Source of the DNA: Pseudogymnoascus destructans
Lineage: Eukaryota > Ascomycota > Leotiomycetes > Thelebolales > Thelebolaceae
Assembly: GCF_001641265.1 (NCBI RefSeq)
Contig: NW_020167531.1
Span: 248,001 to 312,000, forward strand
DNA: 64,000 nt
Direction: 5' to 3'
Position 1 is the first letter of the stretch. The number at the start of each line of letters is the position of its first letter. Shown here piece after piece: positions 18,575-30,656 of this stretch. A model generated the notes under the pieces. That model was not told the DNA's origin and ran no database searches. It was given only the letters and a program-made list of their open reading frames with translations. The translations under genes and the position numbers were made by a program.

Positions 18575-21500
18575 TTATTCCTTCAAAACAAACCCAACCT
18601 CATCCCGGTAGTCATCAACAATCCTCCCCCATTCAAGCAGTAGCCTAAAAAGATACACCTCTGCATCGGCCTGTCTAACCACACTCTCTGCTCTCGCTTT
18701 CCCTTGTTCGGCAATAAATTTAGCCTCCTTCAATTGGGCGTCCATACTAACTTGCTCCCCTTTCACCGTCCCAGAAAGCCCCATAAAATATGCCATCGTA
18801 CTATGTAGGCCCTGCCAGCGCATGTCGAGTGGTATATAATGTATCCAAGGCGTAAGACGTTTTTCGTACCAACTCTTGAAGATCCCAGACCGCACGGCAA
18901 CTGAGCCGGAGATAACGCTCTTTAAAAACTCCTTTGGCCCGGAGACATCGGTCGTGAGTATGTACCGACTAGAATACCTATCCTTGTCGCTATCGCCGAG
19001 CGTCGCATTGGTACCAAAATGTATGCGCCGTGCCTGGCACTCTTTTTCACGGTGACAGTTCTTCTCCGGCACTCCGCTAAAACCAGCATCGACTTGTATT
19101 TGGTCAGAGATCGCCGCGAGTCTGACATACTCGTATTCATGTTTTTTGCCCTCAGTGTCAAAGGGTAACAGAATAGGGATCTTATAGTTGGATGGCGCTT
19201 GGTGGGCTAGTGTAACGAGGCGCTGCTCGCTGACCCCTTGCCAATCATGCGCTCCTAGCCCGGACGGCGGAGCCTCACCGCGCCAATATAGCACATCGCG
19301 CAATTTTGCGAAAGGTTTTTGACCTGGGACGGAAAGTGAGAGATCTGGATTAGAGGCTGGGCCAGAGGGAACATATGTCCCTGGAAGCGGAAATAGAATG
19401 TCGTTATACCCCTCGATCTTCCTCGAGCTGAATATGGGTATGAGGGTGTCGGCAGGGTAACCCGTGTTCGGAACGGTGGCTGGCGAGGAAAGAAAGGAGG
19501 AAACCGTACGAAGGTCAGGCTGAAGGCAAGGATCGAGTGAGTGAGATATATCGCGTATAAATTGCCCGACGGAATAAGATGCGAAGCATGAGGTACAGAG
19601 GGTGCGAGATGAGTGCGGATGTGAGCGCGCAGGTGAGGACGACGAGCACGTGGGTGCCATATAAGCGTCCCACCGAGAAATATGCCTAACCATTGGTGAG
19701 ACTGCTGGTCCGCTTTCAACGGCCGTCAAAGGGCCCCATTTTGACAGTGTAGCCCATGTGGTGATAATTGTCTCCCTTTCCTCAATATGCTCGGATCGAT
19801 GCCCAGCAGATTCGAGGCTCGTTAGGGAAGAGCGAGGCAATGCAATCTGTGGTGACGGGCTGGGGTTTAGGACGATTTGCATTTGAGGGAGCCACGTCGC
19901 AAAAGACTTGATCATGTTGATGATAGGATCGTCCAGGTGCGAGTATTCCTCCGAAAATTGTACTGTGTTCACTTTCTCCTTATCGATTTGGACGCTGATA
20001 AAGCCACTATTTTTGCGCATAATAGTAGACTGTTTTCTAATCAAGGCAGGCTTCACACCCCAGAATGGGAGAAGGTCTTCATAGATCTGGTCGTAGTCGT
20101 CAATGGTAGTGCAATTCCGATCTTTAGCATACTCAAACCATTTATCAAAGTTTGGAGGTGGAAGTCGATGGTATCGAGATTTGTACTCGTCAACGGCCGC
20201 TGTAAGATTTTCGCTCGAAGAGGCTTGTTTGGACCAGGCAGCGGCATTAACCTGGCCTTGGTACACAAGCAGGCGGACAGGGTGGAAGCCTATGGGAGGT
20301 GTTAGCCAAGGTATTAATATGATCGACGCGAAGCCAAAATGCTGCAAGCTTTTGTGGACTTACCAGCCTTATTACTTCGCCAAATAAAGACCGTTTCCGT
20401 GTAGATAAACGCTGCAGCCAGTAGGATATAAAAAATAGTATGAACTCGGTTCAAGATATTCTGGGGTTGTTTGGCAGCCTCCCCGTTTTTATATATTATA
20501 ATAAAACTCATGTATCCAAAAAAGAGTGAGGCAACTCCTAGAATCCTGGACGTATCTGACTGTGGCGGAAAAGGGCGCTTCTCCGACCATGCATTAGCCA
20601 CCAATGGGGCCATGACTGTCGTGAAAACAATGGTCATGACAACTGCGAAAGGCCTAAGGTCTGAATTGAGATAGGCGACACAGAATATAAGTGCTGTAAG
20701 GGCCATCCCATCGATGAAAATGCTGTGTTTAAATGAGGATGGCGTAGAAAGTATTGCCGTGATCTGAAAGGGGTGAACAATTAGATATAAAAACGCTGCG
20801 GCTGAGAGTAAAGCAGCAGATGCCATCATGATATATCCAAGCATACTCGTTCTCCGTTTGTCGTCATTGCAGCCAGCCAATAACTGCGACAATACGACAA
20901 TGATAACGCAATCTAAACCAATACCCATAACTTGGAGACAAACAGTGTAGCTGCGCTGATTCAATGCTTCGGAACAAACAAAAGCAGACGGTAATCGCGA
21001 TGAGGTGAGATATATTCCCAGAGTTAACAGGATGGTAGGAACGATGTAGCGGACCCGTGACCATCTTATTGTATCGAATAGGTCCTCTAACGCGCTGTTT
21101 GAGATAGAATCTCTTATATCATCCGCATTATAATTCGGCGGACTAGTGACGAAATCATATATGGCGAATATAATAGGGAGAGATATAAGCTGTTTAAATT
21201 AGTAAACGTATCAAAATACAAATTGCCATGCCAACCTCTAGGTAAATGAGGTATTGGCTACTCCGCATTGAAAATAAGAAGAAAGGGGCTGATCTGTAGG
21301 GAAAATGTGCAGAGAGAGAAGAGCAATATTCAACAAGATGCTGAGTAAGGGACGAGAATGATTTGAATGTGTGCATACCTCGAGATCTCTTGCTGAGCAT
21401 TGAGCTGCTTCGGATATTTTTCTCAACATTCCCACACGGATAACAGTACAGAAAACAAGAAGGCTGAAGACTAGCCTCCGCCTTTGGGGAGTGAGTTGTG

Positions 21501-21895
21501 TCGGGGCAATAGCAATTCGAGCTGGCGTAGACGCCGCTGATATGCCGCCGCCATGACTCCTATACTCTCTACCAGCTCCTCCACGTCCTCTTCCTAAACG
21601 GGTAGGAATACTGGTTCTGCTAATTGCCAGTAGGACAATGCCAGCAATGAAAAACGCAGTGATAGCGGCATGAACGGGATGAACTAGCAACTGATTAGTA
21701 GCTGCCCACGGCGTTATTGGATTGCCGTACGCACCGAAAGAAGGATGCTCTTGCCACGTGATAGGCAGCCATGTGATAATTATACAAAAACTGTATACCG
21801 TGTTAGCTTGGGGGTCGAGAAAGGGAGTGAAAGGACGCGACGAATATCGGTACGTACCATAGTCCAATGGCCCCCACAAAGGGGCCATTTGCCAT
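18575..21895 (-). CDS. GT90 (CAP10-type) glycosyltransferase with N-terminal membrane domain, 996 aa
   Basis: Exons (minus): 21895-21858, 21790-21379, 21189-20364, 20289-18575. Spliced start is MANGPFVGAIGLCFCIIITW. The first ~400 residues are a polytopic membrane region with several hydrophobic helices (ITAFFIAGIVLLAIS, IVPTILLTLGIYL, IGLDCVIIVVLSQLL, MTIVFTTVMAPLV, IFYILLAAAFIY). The C-terminal half is a CAP10 domain: YKSRYHRLPPPNFDKWFEYA, then IDDYDQIYEDLLPFWGVKP, CSSSSPARSHPHSSRTLC with a Cys-rich block, LQPDLRTVSSFLSSPA, YWRGEAPPSGLGAHDWQGV, and the terminal TPWIHYIPLDMRWQGLHSTM. GT90 enzymes include fungal beta-xylosyltransferases that act in the Golgi on polysaccharide or glycolipid; acceptor here unknown. 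The 189-nt third intron hides short frames that could mislead prediction; joining DLE to LISLPIIFAIYDF matches the family. Confidence 0.88.
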
Positions 21896-22234
21896 TGTGA
21901 AAATCAAAAAAAAAAAAATACAACTATACAAACAGACTAATATGTCCAATTCATCGCATGTTCTCCTGGCAAGGCATGGGGGGAGGGTGCTATATAAGCT
22001 TTCAGGGGCCGTGAGTCCGAGGATGAACTTGGTCATCGGGGTAAGATGCGCTAGGCCTAATATAGAATAGTCGTATTGCATCCCTGCAAAAAAGTTCTCG
22101 AGAGGACGACTTTATCGCAAGGCTCGTCTAGCTTAAATCATTTCGCAGCCTTTCGAACTCTCTGCTTCCAGTCGCTTCAACCCAGGTTCATATTGCCCTT
22201 CACAGGCAATTAGAGCACTGATAACGCCGAAGAT
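21896..22234. promoter_or_regulatory. Divergent promoter between GT90 and the RNA acetyltransferase
   Basis: 339 bp between two outward-facing start codons. It contains an A12 run near 21909. No individual site is claimed. Confidence 0.5.
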
Positions 22235-25200
22235 ATGGTTCGCAAAGCAGTGTATGTTCCAAGCTTCTCCTCCATGCAAAAAATATGCTCAACTGACACT
22301 TTCAAAGGGATTCGCGCATCCCCGCGCTCATTCGCAATGGAGTCCAAGAAAAGAAGAGAAGCTTTATCGTCGTCGTTGGCGACCGATCCAAGGATGTCAT
22401 TGTCCATCTTCACTATATTATGTCGAGTATGGATGTAAAGCAGAACAAGTCGGTGCTGTGGGCATATAAGAACAAGCTGTTGGGCTTCACCAGGTTAGCA
22501 CACCCAATTTTTGCGGCAAGCACGAGTCGGAATTGACCTTTAGATTTGCAGTCATCGGAAGAAGCGCGAGCTGAAGATTAAGAAAGATATTAAACGAGGA
22601 ATCCGCGAAGCCAATACCGAAGACCCGTTTGAACTTTTTGTATCATTACACGACATTCGCTATGTTTACTATAAAGAGACGGAGAAGATCCTGGGAAACA
22701 CCTACGGCATGTGCATCTTGCAGGATTTTGAAGCGATTACCCCAAATCTCCTCGCAAGAACAATAGAGACTGTGGAAGGTGGCGGACTTGTCGTGCTATT
22801 ATTGAAGGGAATGACCAGTTTGAAGCAGCTGTACACGCTATCGATGGACGTCCATTCGAGATACCGGACAGAGGCTCACGACGATGTTACCGCACGATTT
22901 AACGAGAGATTTATCCTGTCCCTGGGAAGCTGCGAGTCGTGTCTGGTTATCGATGACGAACTCAATGTGCTTCCAATTTCGGGAGGCAAAAACGTGAAGG
23001 CGCTGCCACCGCCAGACCTCGATGAGCCCAAAACCGAGAAGCAGAAAGAACTTGACAGCATGAAAGATACACTACAAGACACTCAACCCGTAGGATCGTT
23101 GATAACCTTGGCTAAGACCGTGGACCAAGCCAAGGCCCTCTTGACCTTTGTGGATGCTATTGCAGAGAAGACATTGAAGAGCACAGTCACATTGACGGCT
23201 GCTAGAGGTCGTGGTAAATCGGCAGCGTTAGGTGTTGCGGTGGCGGCTGCTGTTGCACATGGTTACAGCAACATTTTCATCACTTCTCCAAGCCCAGAGA
23301 ATTTGAAGACGCTCTTCGAGTTCATCTTCAAAGGATTCGACTCGTTGGGTTATATGGACCATGTCGACTACTCCATCATCCAGTCTACGAATCCCGATTT
23401 CAACAAAGCTATTGTCCGTGTGAACGTACATCGCCAGCATCGCCAAACTATCCAATATATCAGACCCCAGGACGCACATGTTTTAGGCCAGGCTGAGTTA
23501 CTTGTTATTGATGAGGCGGCGGCTATCCCTCTACCTCTTGTCAGAAAACTCATGGGACCTTACCTGGTCTTCATGGCATCAACAATTAACGGTTATGAGG
23601 GAACTGGGCGTTCGCTATCTTTGAAACTGATTAAGCAGCTCCGTGAACAATCGCGGGGAACTACCAAATCTACAGGAGAAGACGCGGAGATGGATCGAAC
23701 AAGCGGCAAGGCTATTAAATCCGACAACAGCTTTACAGGAGGTCGTTCACTTCGCGAAATCACCCTGTCAGAGCCCATTCGTTATACCCAGGGAGATCTA
23801 GTTGAGAAGTGGCTCAACAACCTCCTCTGCCTCGATGCTACCCTCCCTCGCTCAAAGCTTAACACCCAAGGCTGCCCTCACCCATCTCAGTGCCAACTCC
23901 TCAATGTCAACCGCGACACCCTTTTCTCCTTCCATCCTGTCTCCGAAAAGTTCCTGCAACAAATGATCGCTCTATACGTCGCGTCACATTACAAAAACTC
24001 CCCAGATGACCTTCAGCTGATGTCCGATGCACCAGCTCACCAGCTGTTCGTCCTCGTCCCTCCTGTGTCCGAAGACAGTGCTCGTCTTCCGGAACCCCTT
24101 GTCGTCATACAAATAGCCCTTGAAGGTCAGATTTCCAAGCAATCAGTACTGAACTCTCTTGCTCGTGGACAGCGCGCCGCAGGTGATCTCATCCCTTGGC
24201 TGGTATCCCAGCAATTCCAGGACGAGGACTTTGCCGGCCTTTCTGGAGCTCGCATTGTGAGGATTGCCACCAACCCAGACTATATCGGGATGGGCTATGG
24301 TGCGCGCGCAATTGAGCTTCTCAACGACTTCTACGAAGGAAAATTTGCAAGTCTCTCTGAGGACGCCGCTCCGCTATCAGCTGAGCAGTCTATTACCCGT
24401 GTCACAGACGAGGAGCTTGCTAATGCTACCTTACTGGATGACGATATCAAGGTCAGGGACATCCGCAAAATGCCTCCGCTATTCAGCAAGCTCACAGAGC
24501 GCCGACCTGACAACCTCGATTATATCGGCGTGTCCTATGGTCTCACACAGCCCCTGCACAAGTTCTGGAAACGCTCGCAGTTTGTTCCCATATACCTCCG
24601 CCAAACAGCAAATGACTTGACTGGCGAACATACGTGTGTTATGCTGCGCCCATTGCAGAATGGGGACGACAAGGCTTGGCTGGGAGCTTTTGCTAGGGAT
24701 TATCACAAGCGCTTCCTTTCTCTCCTCTCGTACCAGTTCCGAGACTTCGCCTCTATCACTGCGCTCAGTATTGACGAATCAGCTCGTGGGGGCTTTAAAT
24801 TGGACCCTGAGCATGAGGCCAAGGGACTTATTAAGACGGAACTCGACGGTCTTCTCTCTCCGTTCGACCTGAAGCGCTTGGAGTCATATGCGAACAACAT
24901 GCTCGACTACCATGTTGTATTGGACTTGATCCCAACCCTCGCGGCGTTGTATTTCACTGGCCGCCTCCCTGTGCTGAAGCTTACTGGCGTGCAATCTGCC
25001 ATTCTTTTGGCTGTCGGCCTGCAACGCAAAGACCTGACTGCTGTGGAGAGCGAGCTTAACCTGCCAAGTAGCCAGCTGTTGGCCATGTTCATCAAGATCA
25101 TGCGGAAGTTGTCGAGTCACTTTGGGAACCTAGTGACTGGAGCCATTGACGCCGAGCTGCCAAAACAAGAGACTCTTGGTGTAAGCCGTGCGGATGCAAG

Positions 25201-25616
25201 TGCCGCACACGACGATGAGATCATAGACGAGAGATTTGTGGCTCTTGAAACCAACCTGGAAGATGAGTTGGAGGAGGGCGGTGACGAGGCTATGAAGGCA
25301 CTGCGGGAGAAGCAGAGGGAGCTTATCGATGCGCTACCATTGGACCAGTAAGTCTCTTTCTATATCGACAAATTATAACTCCAACTAACGTAATTATAGA
25401 TATGAGATCGCATCTGAAGCACCGGGATGGGCACATGCGGAGCAGGAAGTTCTCAAGGCGACGAAGAAGGGAGCGAAGCCATCGGCAATCAGTGTAAAGA
25501 CCCTTAAGTCAAAGAGGAAGGCGGGCGAGAGCGCGGCAGAGATTTACGAGGAGGAGATGGGAGATAAGAAAAAGGATCGGGGCAATAAGAAGGCTAAGAC
25601 TGGGAAGAAGCACTGA
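22235..25616 (+). CDS. KRE33: RNA cytidine acetyltransferase (Kre33/NAT10 family), 1071 aa
   Basis: Acetylates cytidines (ac4C) in 18S rRNA and some tRNAs and is needed for small-subunit biogenesis in the nucleolus. Exons: 22235-22251, 22308-22493, 22552-25347, 25400-25616; all GT..AG and in frame. The first exon is only 17 nt (MVRKAV) and joins DSRIPALIRNGVQEKKRS, the conserved family start. Domains: N-terminal DUF1726-type region (SVLWAYKNKLLGF, RYVYYKETEKILGNTYGMC), helicase-like module with Walker A AARGRGKSAALG and Walker B LLVIDEAAAIPLP, GNAT acetyltransferase with RIATNPDYIGMGYGARAIELL, and a C-terminal tRNA-binding region ending in a Lys-rich tail (GNKKAKTGKKH). Length fits yeast Kre33 (1056). 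Apparently intact; divergent from the GT90 gene. Confidence 0.97.
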
Positions 25617-26137
25617 GGGTGATAAAATGGGGTGTCATTCGGCGTTGGCGTGGGTAGAATGTAGATATACGATATATAAAGGGTATATTATCTTTGATAC
25701 ATCAATTCGGAACTGTGAAATATTACTGCAACAACCAAGATGTGCTCTGTATAGTAGGTATCCGTGACCCGAGGATTTAGAAAGCGGCAATGTTAGTGGA
25801 AGATATGTTGTAACAAAACCGCGGGCTGGGAGGGCATCGCATTTCAGCTCATTCATGACTGATCCCCAATGACCCTTTCAACATCATTCACATGCTTCCA
25901 TCGCTGGGATAGTGTATACAAAGTGAATTGTTTCAAACCTCACAAAAAACAACGAGTATTATAACAGACTTCGCATCGTCTTCCTAATATCCTTCAAAGC
26001 CGTGCAGTGCACGTAATCGCTATGTATACATGATTCTACATCAAAACGCCAACCCGAGCCCTGGCTTTGAGCTAAAACAAAACGTAGAAAGCAGTGATTC
26101 CGGTTTCACGTCATCCAGACGTTTACCTTCCCACCGT
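25617..26137. other. Convergent 3' intergenic region
   Basis: About 520 bp between the stop of the RNA acetyltransferase (plus) and the stop of the Vps3844-like gene (minus). AT-rich; holds both 3' ends. No gene seen. Confidence 0.6.
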
Positions 26138-27358
26138 CTACCTTGTCTTCGCCGCAACTCCAGCCCCAATGACTCCCGGTAACTTCTCGGACCCAATGCT
26201 GAACATCATCCCAATGGCATAGCTTACAATCCCGATCAGGAGAGCGCTGAAGCCAGCGATGATCCAGAACTGCGCACTTATGTCTTGTTTCTGACACGCA
26301 GCCCCTCCCCAGTAGCCCTTCCTCGTTTTATCCGTTGGGTCTGGGCCATAGCATTTGCAGGCAAAGCAACTGGCGCCCGACGCCCCTTCGGCGGGGCCGA
26401 ACTTACGAAAACACGCCCCGTGCCCTGAACAGTTTTGTGTCGATGTGGTGCAAGATTCTAGTGTGTTGTAGCAGAGCGGTGGGAGACGACCGATGGGGGT
26501 AGAAGTAGGTAGAGGTCCAGAAAGAGTGGAGGAGGACGAGGAAGAGACGATGTCCGACATTGGCTGTTCTTGTTCTCGTTTCCGAAGATCGGAGTCAGAA
26601 GCTGGAAGCGAATACGATCCCCAAGGCTGCTTCTTGAAGCGGTTGGTCTGTCCTGGTGTCATCAGAAGGAAAGTCGCTTCGAGATCTCCTTTTTCGATCG
26701 CACTGAAAAGCGAGTCTTGGCTCTTGACGAAAGTGTCGAAGTCGGACTGGAAGTTGTTAGTGGAGATTGTGAGAGGTAGAAAGAATTTACTTACGCTATC
26801 ATCGGTGAACTTGTGCATGATATGGCTATTCTTGTTGTGCCAGCATTCGGAGGCAGACACATCGATGGCCTTGGTAAGAGTGCATTGCTCATTAGGAAGC
26901 TCTCGCGGGGAAATCTGCTGTTGGATGTCTCGAACGAGAGTGCCAACGGACTCACGGCCTGGACTTCCTACCATCACAAATGATGGCTCCGTCCGACCTT
27001 TTTCACTCCATTTGGCCTTGAGGGCCTTGCTTCCGTCAAGAGAGACGTCCAAGAACACCACTAGGTGCCTAGGAGAGGTTGCCCCCGCAACATCCTCATC
27101 GAAGAGTTTAGGGTGCTGCCCGCCCAACGTGTTGATGAGTTTCAGCTCCTTTTCACTCCTGTCTCCGGCACCTAATCTATGGTATTGTGTGACATCGAGT
27201 TGTTGCGCCAGGACAACCCTGACTTGCTCTGGAGTAAGGGAAACGGACCCAGCATCCAGTTCCTTCGATGCTGTGAATACGAAGCTGTCGACGCGTGAGG
27301 AAGTAGCATGCGCTACCCCAGCGATTACTGGCAGTAGCAAGCCAAATGAGAGCCTCAT
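26138..27358 (-). CDS. Vps3844-like ER membrane protein, 390 aa
   Basis: Type I membrane protein. A signal peptide (MRLSFGLLLPVIAGVAHA) begins the lumenal region; near the end lies a Cys-rich EGF-like module (CYNTLESCTTSTQNCSGHG, CFACKCYG), then one transmembrane helix (FWIIAGFSALLIGIVSYAIG) and a short tail with EKLPGVIGAGV. This C-terminal arrangement is the fungal DUF3844/Vps3844 family, linked to the endomembrane system. Two exons: 27358-26795 and 26746-26138. The 48-nt intron (GTAAGT...CTTCCAG) is in frame and has no stop, so an unspliced reading would add 16 residues (VSKFFLPLTISTNNFQ); its splice signals and hydrophobic content make it an intron. Lumenal function unknown. Confidence 0.85.
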   Translation of the reverse strand: MRLSFGLLLPVIAGVAHATSSRVDSFVFTASKELDAGSVSLTPEQVRVVLAQQLDVTQYHRLGAGDRSEKELKLINTLGGQHPKLFDEDVAGATSPRHLVVFLDVSLDGSKALKAKWSEKGRTEPSFVMVGSPGRESVGTLVRDIQQQISPRELPNEQCTLTKAIDVSASECWHNKNSHIMHKFTDDSVSKFFLPLTISTNNFQSDFDTFVKSQDSLFSAIEKGDLEATFLLMTPGQTNRFKKQPWGSYSLPASDSDLRKREQEQPMSDIVSSSSSSTLSGPLPTSTPIGRLPPLCYNTLESCTTSTQNCSGHGACFRKFGPAEGASGASCFACKCYGPDPTDKTRKGYWGGAACQKQDISAQFWIIAGFSALLIGIVSYAIGMMFSIGSEKLPGVIGAGVAAKTR

Positions 27359-27720
27359 AATTGCTGTATGAGGCCTTTCGTACGGATGGAGGCACTGAAC
27401 TGTCGTCTACCTTACGAGTCGCGATAGCGTCGACGAGCTGTAGCTCATTGGGCTCGGTTGCGCTAACCCGAATACAGAAATATTGCCGTCATTTACCGCC
27501 CTCGGCGGCTCAACTTTCTAGGCCTCATCTGGGCCACGGCGCCGATCAGAATAATTAAGACAACATACGCCTGACGTTATTGCAACTGAAAGATTGCACA
27601 TGTCAATACGATTAGATTTAAGATGAGATCTGCAGCTTCTGACGCCTAAAACAACACCGCGTTAGAAGATAAACGCCCTACAAGGCTTGCTAGCCCCCGA
27701 AGGGGCCCCTGATGGCCCAA
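27359..27720. promoter_or_regulatory. Divergent promoter, Vps3844-like gene and mitochondrial gene
   Basis: About 360 bp between two outward-facing genes. No specific regulatory site or RNA gene recognised. Confidence 0.45.
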
Positions 27721-29154
27721 ATGTTCAGGGCATTTCGTGCCACATCAAGCCTTTTCAGGCTGAACCGCGTGCCTTTATCGGTTCACGCGCGAGTACGACG
27801 GGATGGTGGTAATGCATTAGTTCAAGGGGTGCGCCTCAAGAAAGCGCCTATGAGCAGGAGGTAAAATCCGTCCCCGCCACAAACTGTCGCTCGTAAACTG
27901 ATGGCCTGTAGATATATGCTCGGTTCAGCAATAGGAATACTTTTGATGTATAATATCTTCACCAAAGCAGCTTTTGCACCGCTCGATAAACTGGCAGATG
28001 AATTCGAGAAAGAAGGAGCCATATCGGACAGCGAAACGCTGGAGGACCTGGAAGATGCGCTTTTCATACCATTCCCAGGCACAATCAAGCAAATCCCTCA
28101 AAGTCCGTATCGAGGCAGCGATCCGGAATGGCAAGAGTATATAAAGTTCAGCAAAGATGTTACGCTTATTAAGAAAGTTAGAGGTATGGGTTGCCATCTG
28201 TTTATATGAAGGCTTGCTTACTGATTGTGAACAGCTGAACTTGCCGAGATCACTAGACGATCGGTTGAAAACGCAAAAGGGGGCAAAGGTGCTCGAATAT
28301 TGAAACACTGGCTGGACATCATCTACCCTTACGGCCCTCCACCAGAATTCGTGCGTTCAGGGTACGCTATACAGCCCCCCTTCTGCGTCTCCGCACATTA
28401 CTGACATTTATTGGCTTGCAGCATTGAAATTACGGACGATTTCATTTCCTGGAGCACCATTCCCATCGATCAAGAAACTGTTTTGCGAATCCGCCAAGCG
28501 TTATTCCCTGTTGCTGTAGCAAAAGCTACTTGGAAGTTTGTGCAAGTTCTCTTCAGCCAAGATCCAGAAGAGAAAACACGCAGCATAATGCGTGCCCATT
28601 ATAGGATTCCTGATCCTAAGAAGACATATCCTGCTCTAGCCTCGAGCGACAAAAAAGTAACCGAAGAAAAGGTCACGCAAGCCAGAGTTACAGGCGGAGT
28701 CGGCGTCACGACACAGGCCGGCAATTTTAACCATTCCACGGCACAACAGACCCAGGAGTCAGCTAACAAGCAACCCGGCCACATTGGCGAAAAGGCCCTA
28801 CAAACCCAATCGGATGCCGCATCAGCAGCTAAAAACGTGAACCAAAACGGCAGTGATCAACCAGGGCGCAGGACAATCAGAGACACTGAGTTGTATAAGA
28901 TGATGGCCAAACGCTGTGCTCACGCCCTTTTTACTTTCAGATTCACCAATACCGCCAATTGGAAGCAAGTGAAAGTTATACCTAGGGGCAGCATCGTAAT
29001 TACCGGGTGGGTAGAGATAGAAACGCAACTTGACTTTGTTACTTTGGAAGTTATTGGGGTATGGGACCCCAAGACGAAGGCATATGATGCCAGGAACTGC
29101 CAGTTGGTAGTACGTAGGACAAGAAGAAAGAAACAAAGCCCGCGACGTTTTTAA
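27721..29154 (+). CDS. Predicted mitochondrial membrane protein of unknown function, 423 aa
   Basis: Exons: 27721-27860, 27912-28183, 28235-28361, 28422-29154. The first exon encodes MFRAFRATSSLFRLNRVPLS..., rich in Arg and Ser with no acidic residue for the first 27 positions: a typical mitochondrial import signal. Splicing joins it to RYMLGSAIGILLMYNIF, a hydrophobic membrane segment, followed by an acidic linker and soluble domain (LKHWLDIIYPYGPPPEFVRSG, ITDDFISWSTIPIDQE). A polar, Gln/Asn-rich stretch precedes a C-terminal beta-like domain (HALFTFRFTNTANWKQVKVI, WVEIETQLDFVTLEVIGVWD) and a basic tail. A start at 27901 (MACRYMLG) is possible without splicing but lacks the targeting signal. 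I do not recognise a named family; it looks like a conserved fungal inner-membrane protein. Confidence 0.72.
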
Positions 29155-29686
29155 GATAAGAGTCTCGACGAAGAAGGATGAATATGGAGGATTGAGGGTT
29201 TCGAATTTGCGAATGGGAAGGCACGGGATGGGCATTCGAGGCGTTCAGCGGCATTTGCATGGCGCTTTGATAAGGGATGGTTCTTCAGGAGTCCACCATC
29301 ACGATATATTGCGGCCGGGCTACCGAAGGGAGGGGGTCCAGTGTTGATGGGCGATTACTCGACAAGGTAGACAAATAGACAATTGTATTATATGAATATC
29401 ATTATGAAAATATGGAAATCCAATAACTGCTCTACTACTGTAGTAGACTCTCACAATGTTGTTGTTCCGCATCCATCAATATCAGGGGTTGGACCCCTAC
29501 ATTTCTTAGCTTCCCGATAAGCTCCCCAACTCCACCCCCACATTGCGTCATAGATGTGGTTACATGTTGCAACACGACGTCTTAAGTCGCAATCCAGCGT
29601 TGCAATCCACGCCTCCAAGAGCACACAGAGAGACTTCAACACGATATTCTGTTTGCCAGAACTACTCCGTAGCATATTTCAGAAAC
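29155..29686. other. Intergenic, no gene seen
   Basis: About 530 bp between two plus-strand genes; it holds the 3' end of the first and the promoter of the thioredoxin-fold gene. Nothing else recognised. Confidence 0.5.
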
Positions 29687-30402
29687 ATGGCGCTCGCACC
29701 GAAGTTCTATGGGCAGCTTTTCTCCTCGCTTTCACATGCACCGAAGCACACGTTGGAAGTTTACTTGGACTATGTCTGTCCGGTAAGACATCCACAACTT
29801 CATGTAAACTCGCAGGACTACCGGGCAGTTATCTAACTAAATTTCAGTTTTCCAAGAAGCAATTTGAGACCATCTATGAGAAGGTCTTCCCCATCATAAA
29901 GACGAAGTACAAAGGCAGGATCAACGTCGTCTTCCGCCAGCAAGTCCAGCCATGGCATCCCTCGTCAACCCTCGTCCATGAAGCAGGCGTTGCAGCACTG
30001 CGCCTGGACCCCACGACATTCTGGGCCTACTCAGCGGTGCTGTTCAAGCATCAGACCGAGTTCTTCGATGTCAACGTCGTAAACGAAACGCGCAACCAGA
30101 CATACAGACGTCTTGCTAAACTCTACGGTGCCTTGGGGGCTTCTGGACCCGGGACTCACCAAGCTGATGAGGAGAAACTCTATGAGCTGTTGGTTGTGGG
30201 GGAGAAAGCTGGCGAGGGAGGTGCGTTAAATATTGGGAATAAGGTCACGGATGATTTGAAGTTGCTCATCAAGTTGGGACGGCAGACAGGGATCCATGTG
30301 TCTCCTACTGTGCTGTGGGATGGTCTTGTGGACAACAGCATTAGTAGCTCATGGACGGTGGGGCAGTGGGATAAGTATTTTGAGGAAAAGCTGCACAAAT
30401 GA
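29687..30402 (+). CDS. Thioredoxin-fold (DsbA-like) protein, 216 aa
   Basis: Exons 29687-29782 and 29848-30402. The spliced protein starts MALAPKFYGQLFSSLSHAPKHTLEVYLDYVCPFSKKQFE: a beta strand ending in CPFS, the position of the CxxC/CxxS active site of thioredoxin-like folds. Later comes a helical insert and a C-terminal strand-turn with VSPTVLWDGLVDN, containing the cis-proline expected after the active site. Single cysteine in the motif (CPFS) argues against a classical dithiol oxidase; a monothiol or glutathione-linked role is possible. Upstream in-frame ATGs add a non-conserved 44 residues, so 29687 is preferred. The intron falls directly after CP, inside the active-site motif. Confidence 0.78.
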
Positions 30403-30656
30403 TTGGCGGGACCGCTGTAAGAGGGTAGCTTTGTGACAGCAAGACCAAAGGTCTGAACTGGAGCTGTACATAATGACAGAAATCACAGCAACTATAATAT
30501 AGTAAAGGCGTGTAATCACTCAGAGCGACAATTAGTAAGCAAGATACTGGTAAATAGAAGTGAAGAGATAGGTTCCGAGGGTTTAAATTGCTGATATTAA
30601 CCCTGCTATATGTACGTAACCCCTCCTCGAACTTTGAGCGACACGAGTAGGCAGCA
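30403..30656. other. Convergent 3' intergenic region
   Basis: About 250 bp between two convergent stop codons; nothing else recognised. Confidence 0.5.

Noticed and set aside
21194..21400. An additional GT90 exon read as SAPFFLFSMRSSQYLIYLE
   Set aside because: No splice combination keeps frame on both sides; skipping it as one 189-nt intron joins two conserved blocks directly.
18575..25616. A secondary-metabolite or polysaccharide cluster around the GT90 gene
   Set aside because: The neighbours are housekeeping genes (RNA acetyltransferase, ER protein); no synthase, transporter or regulator accompanies it.
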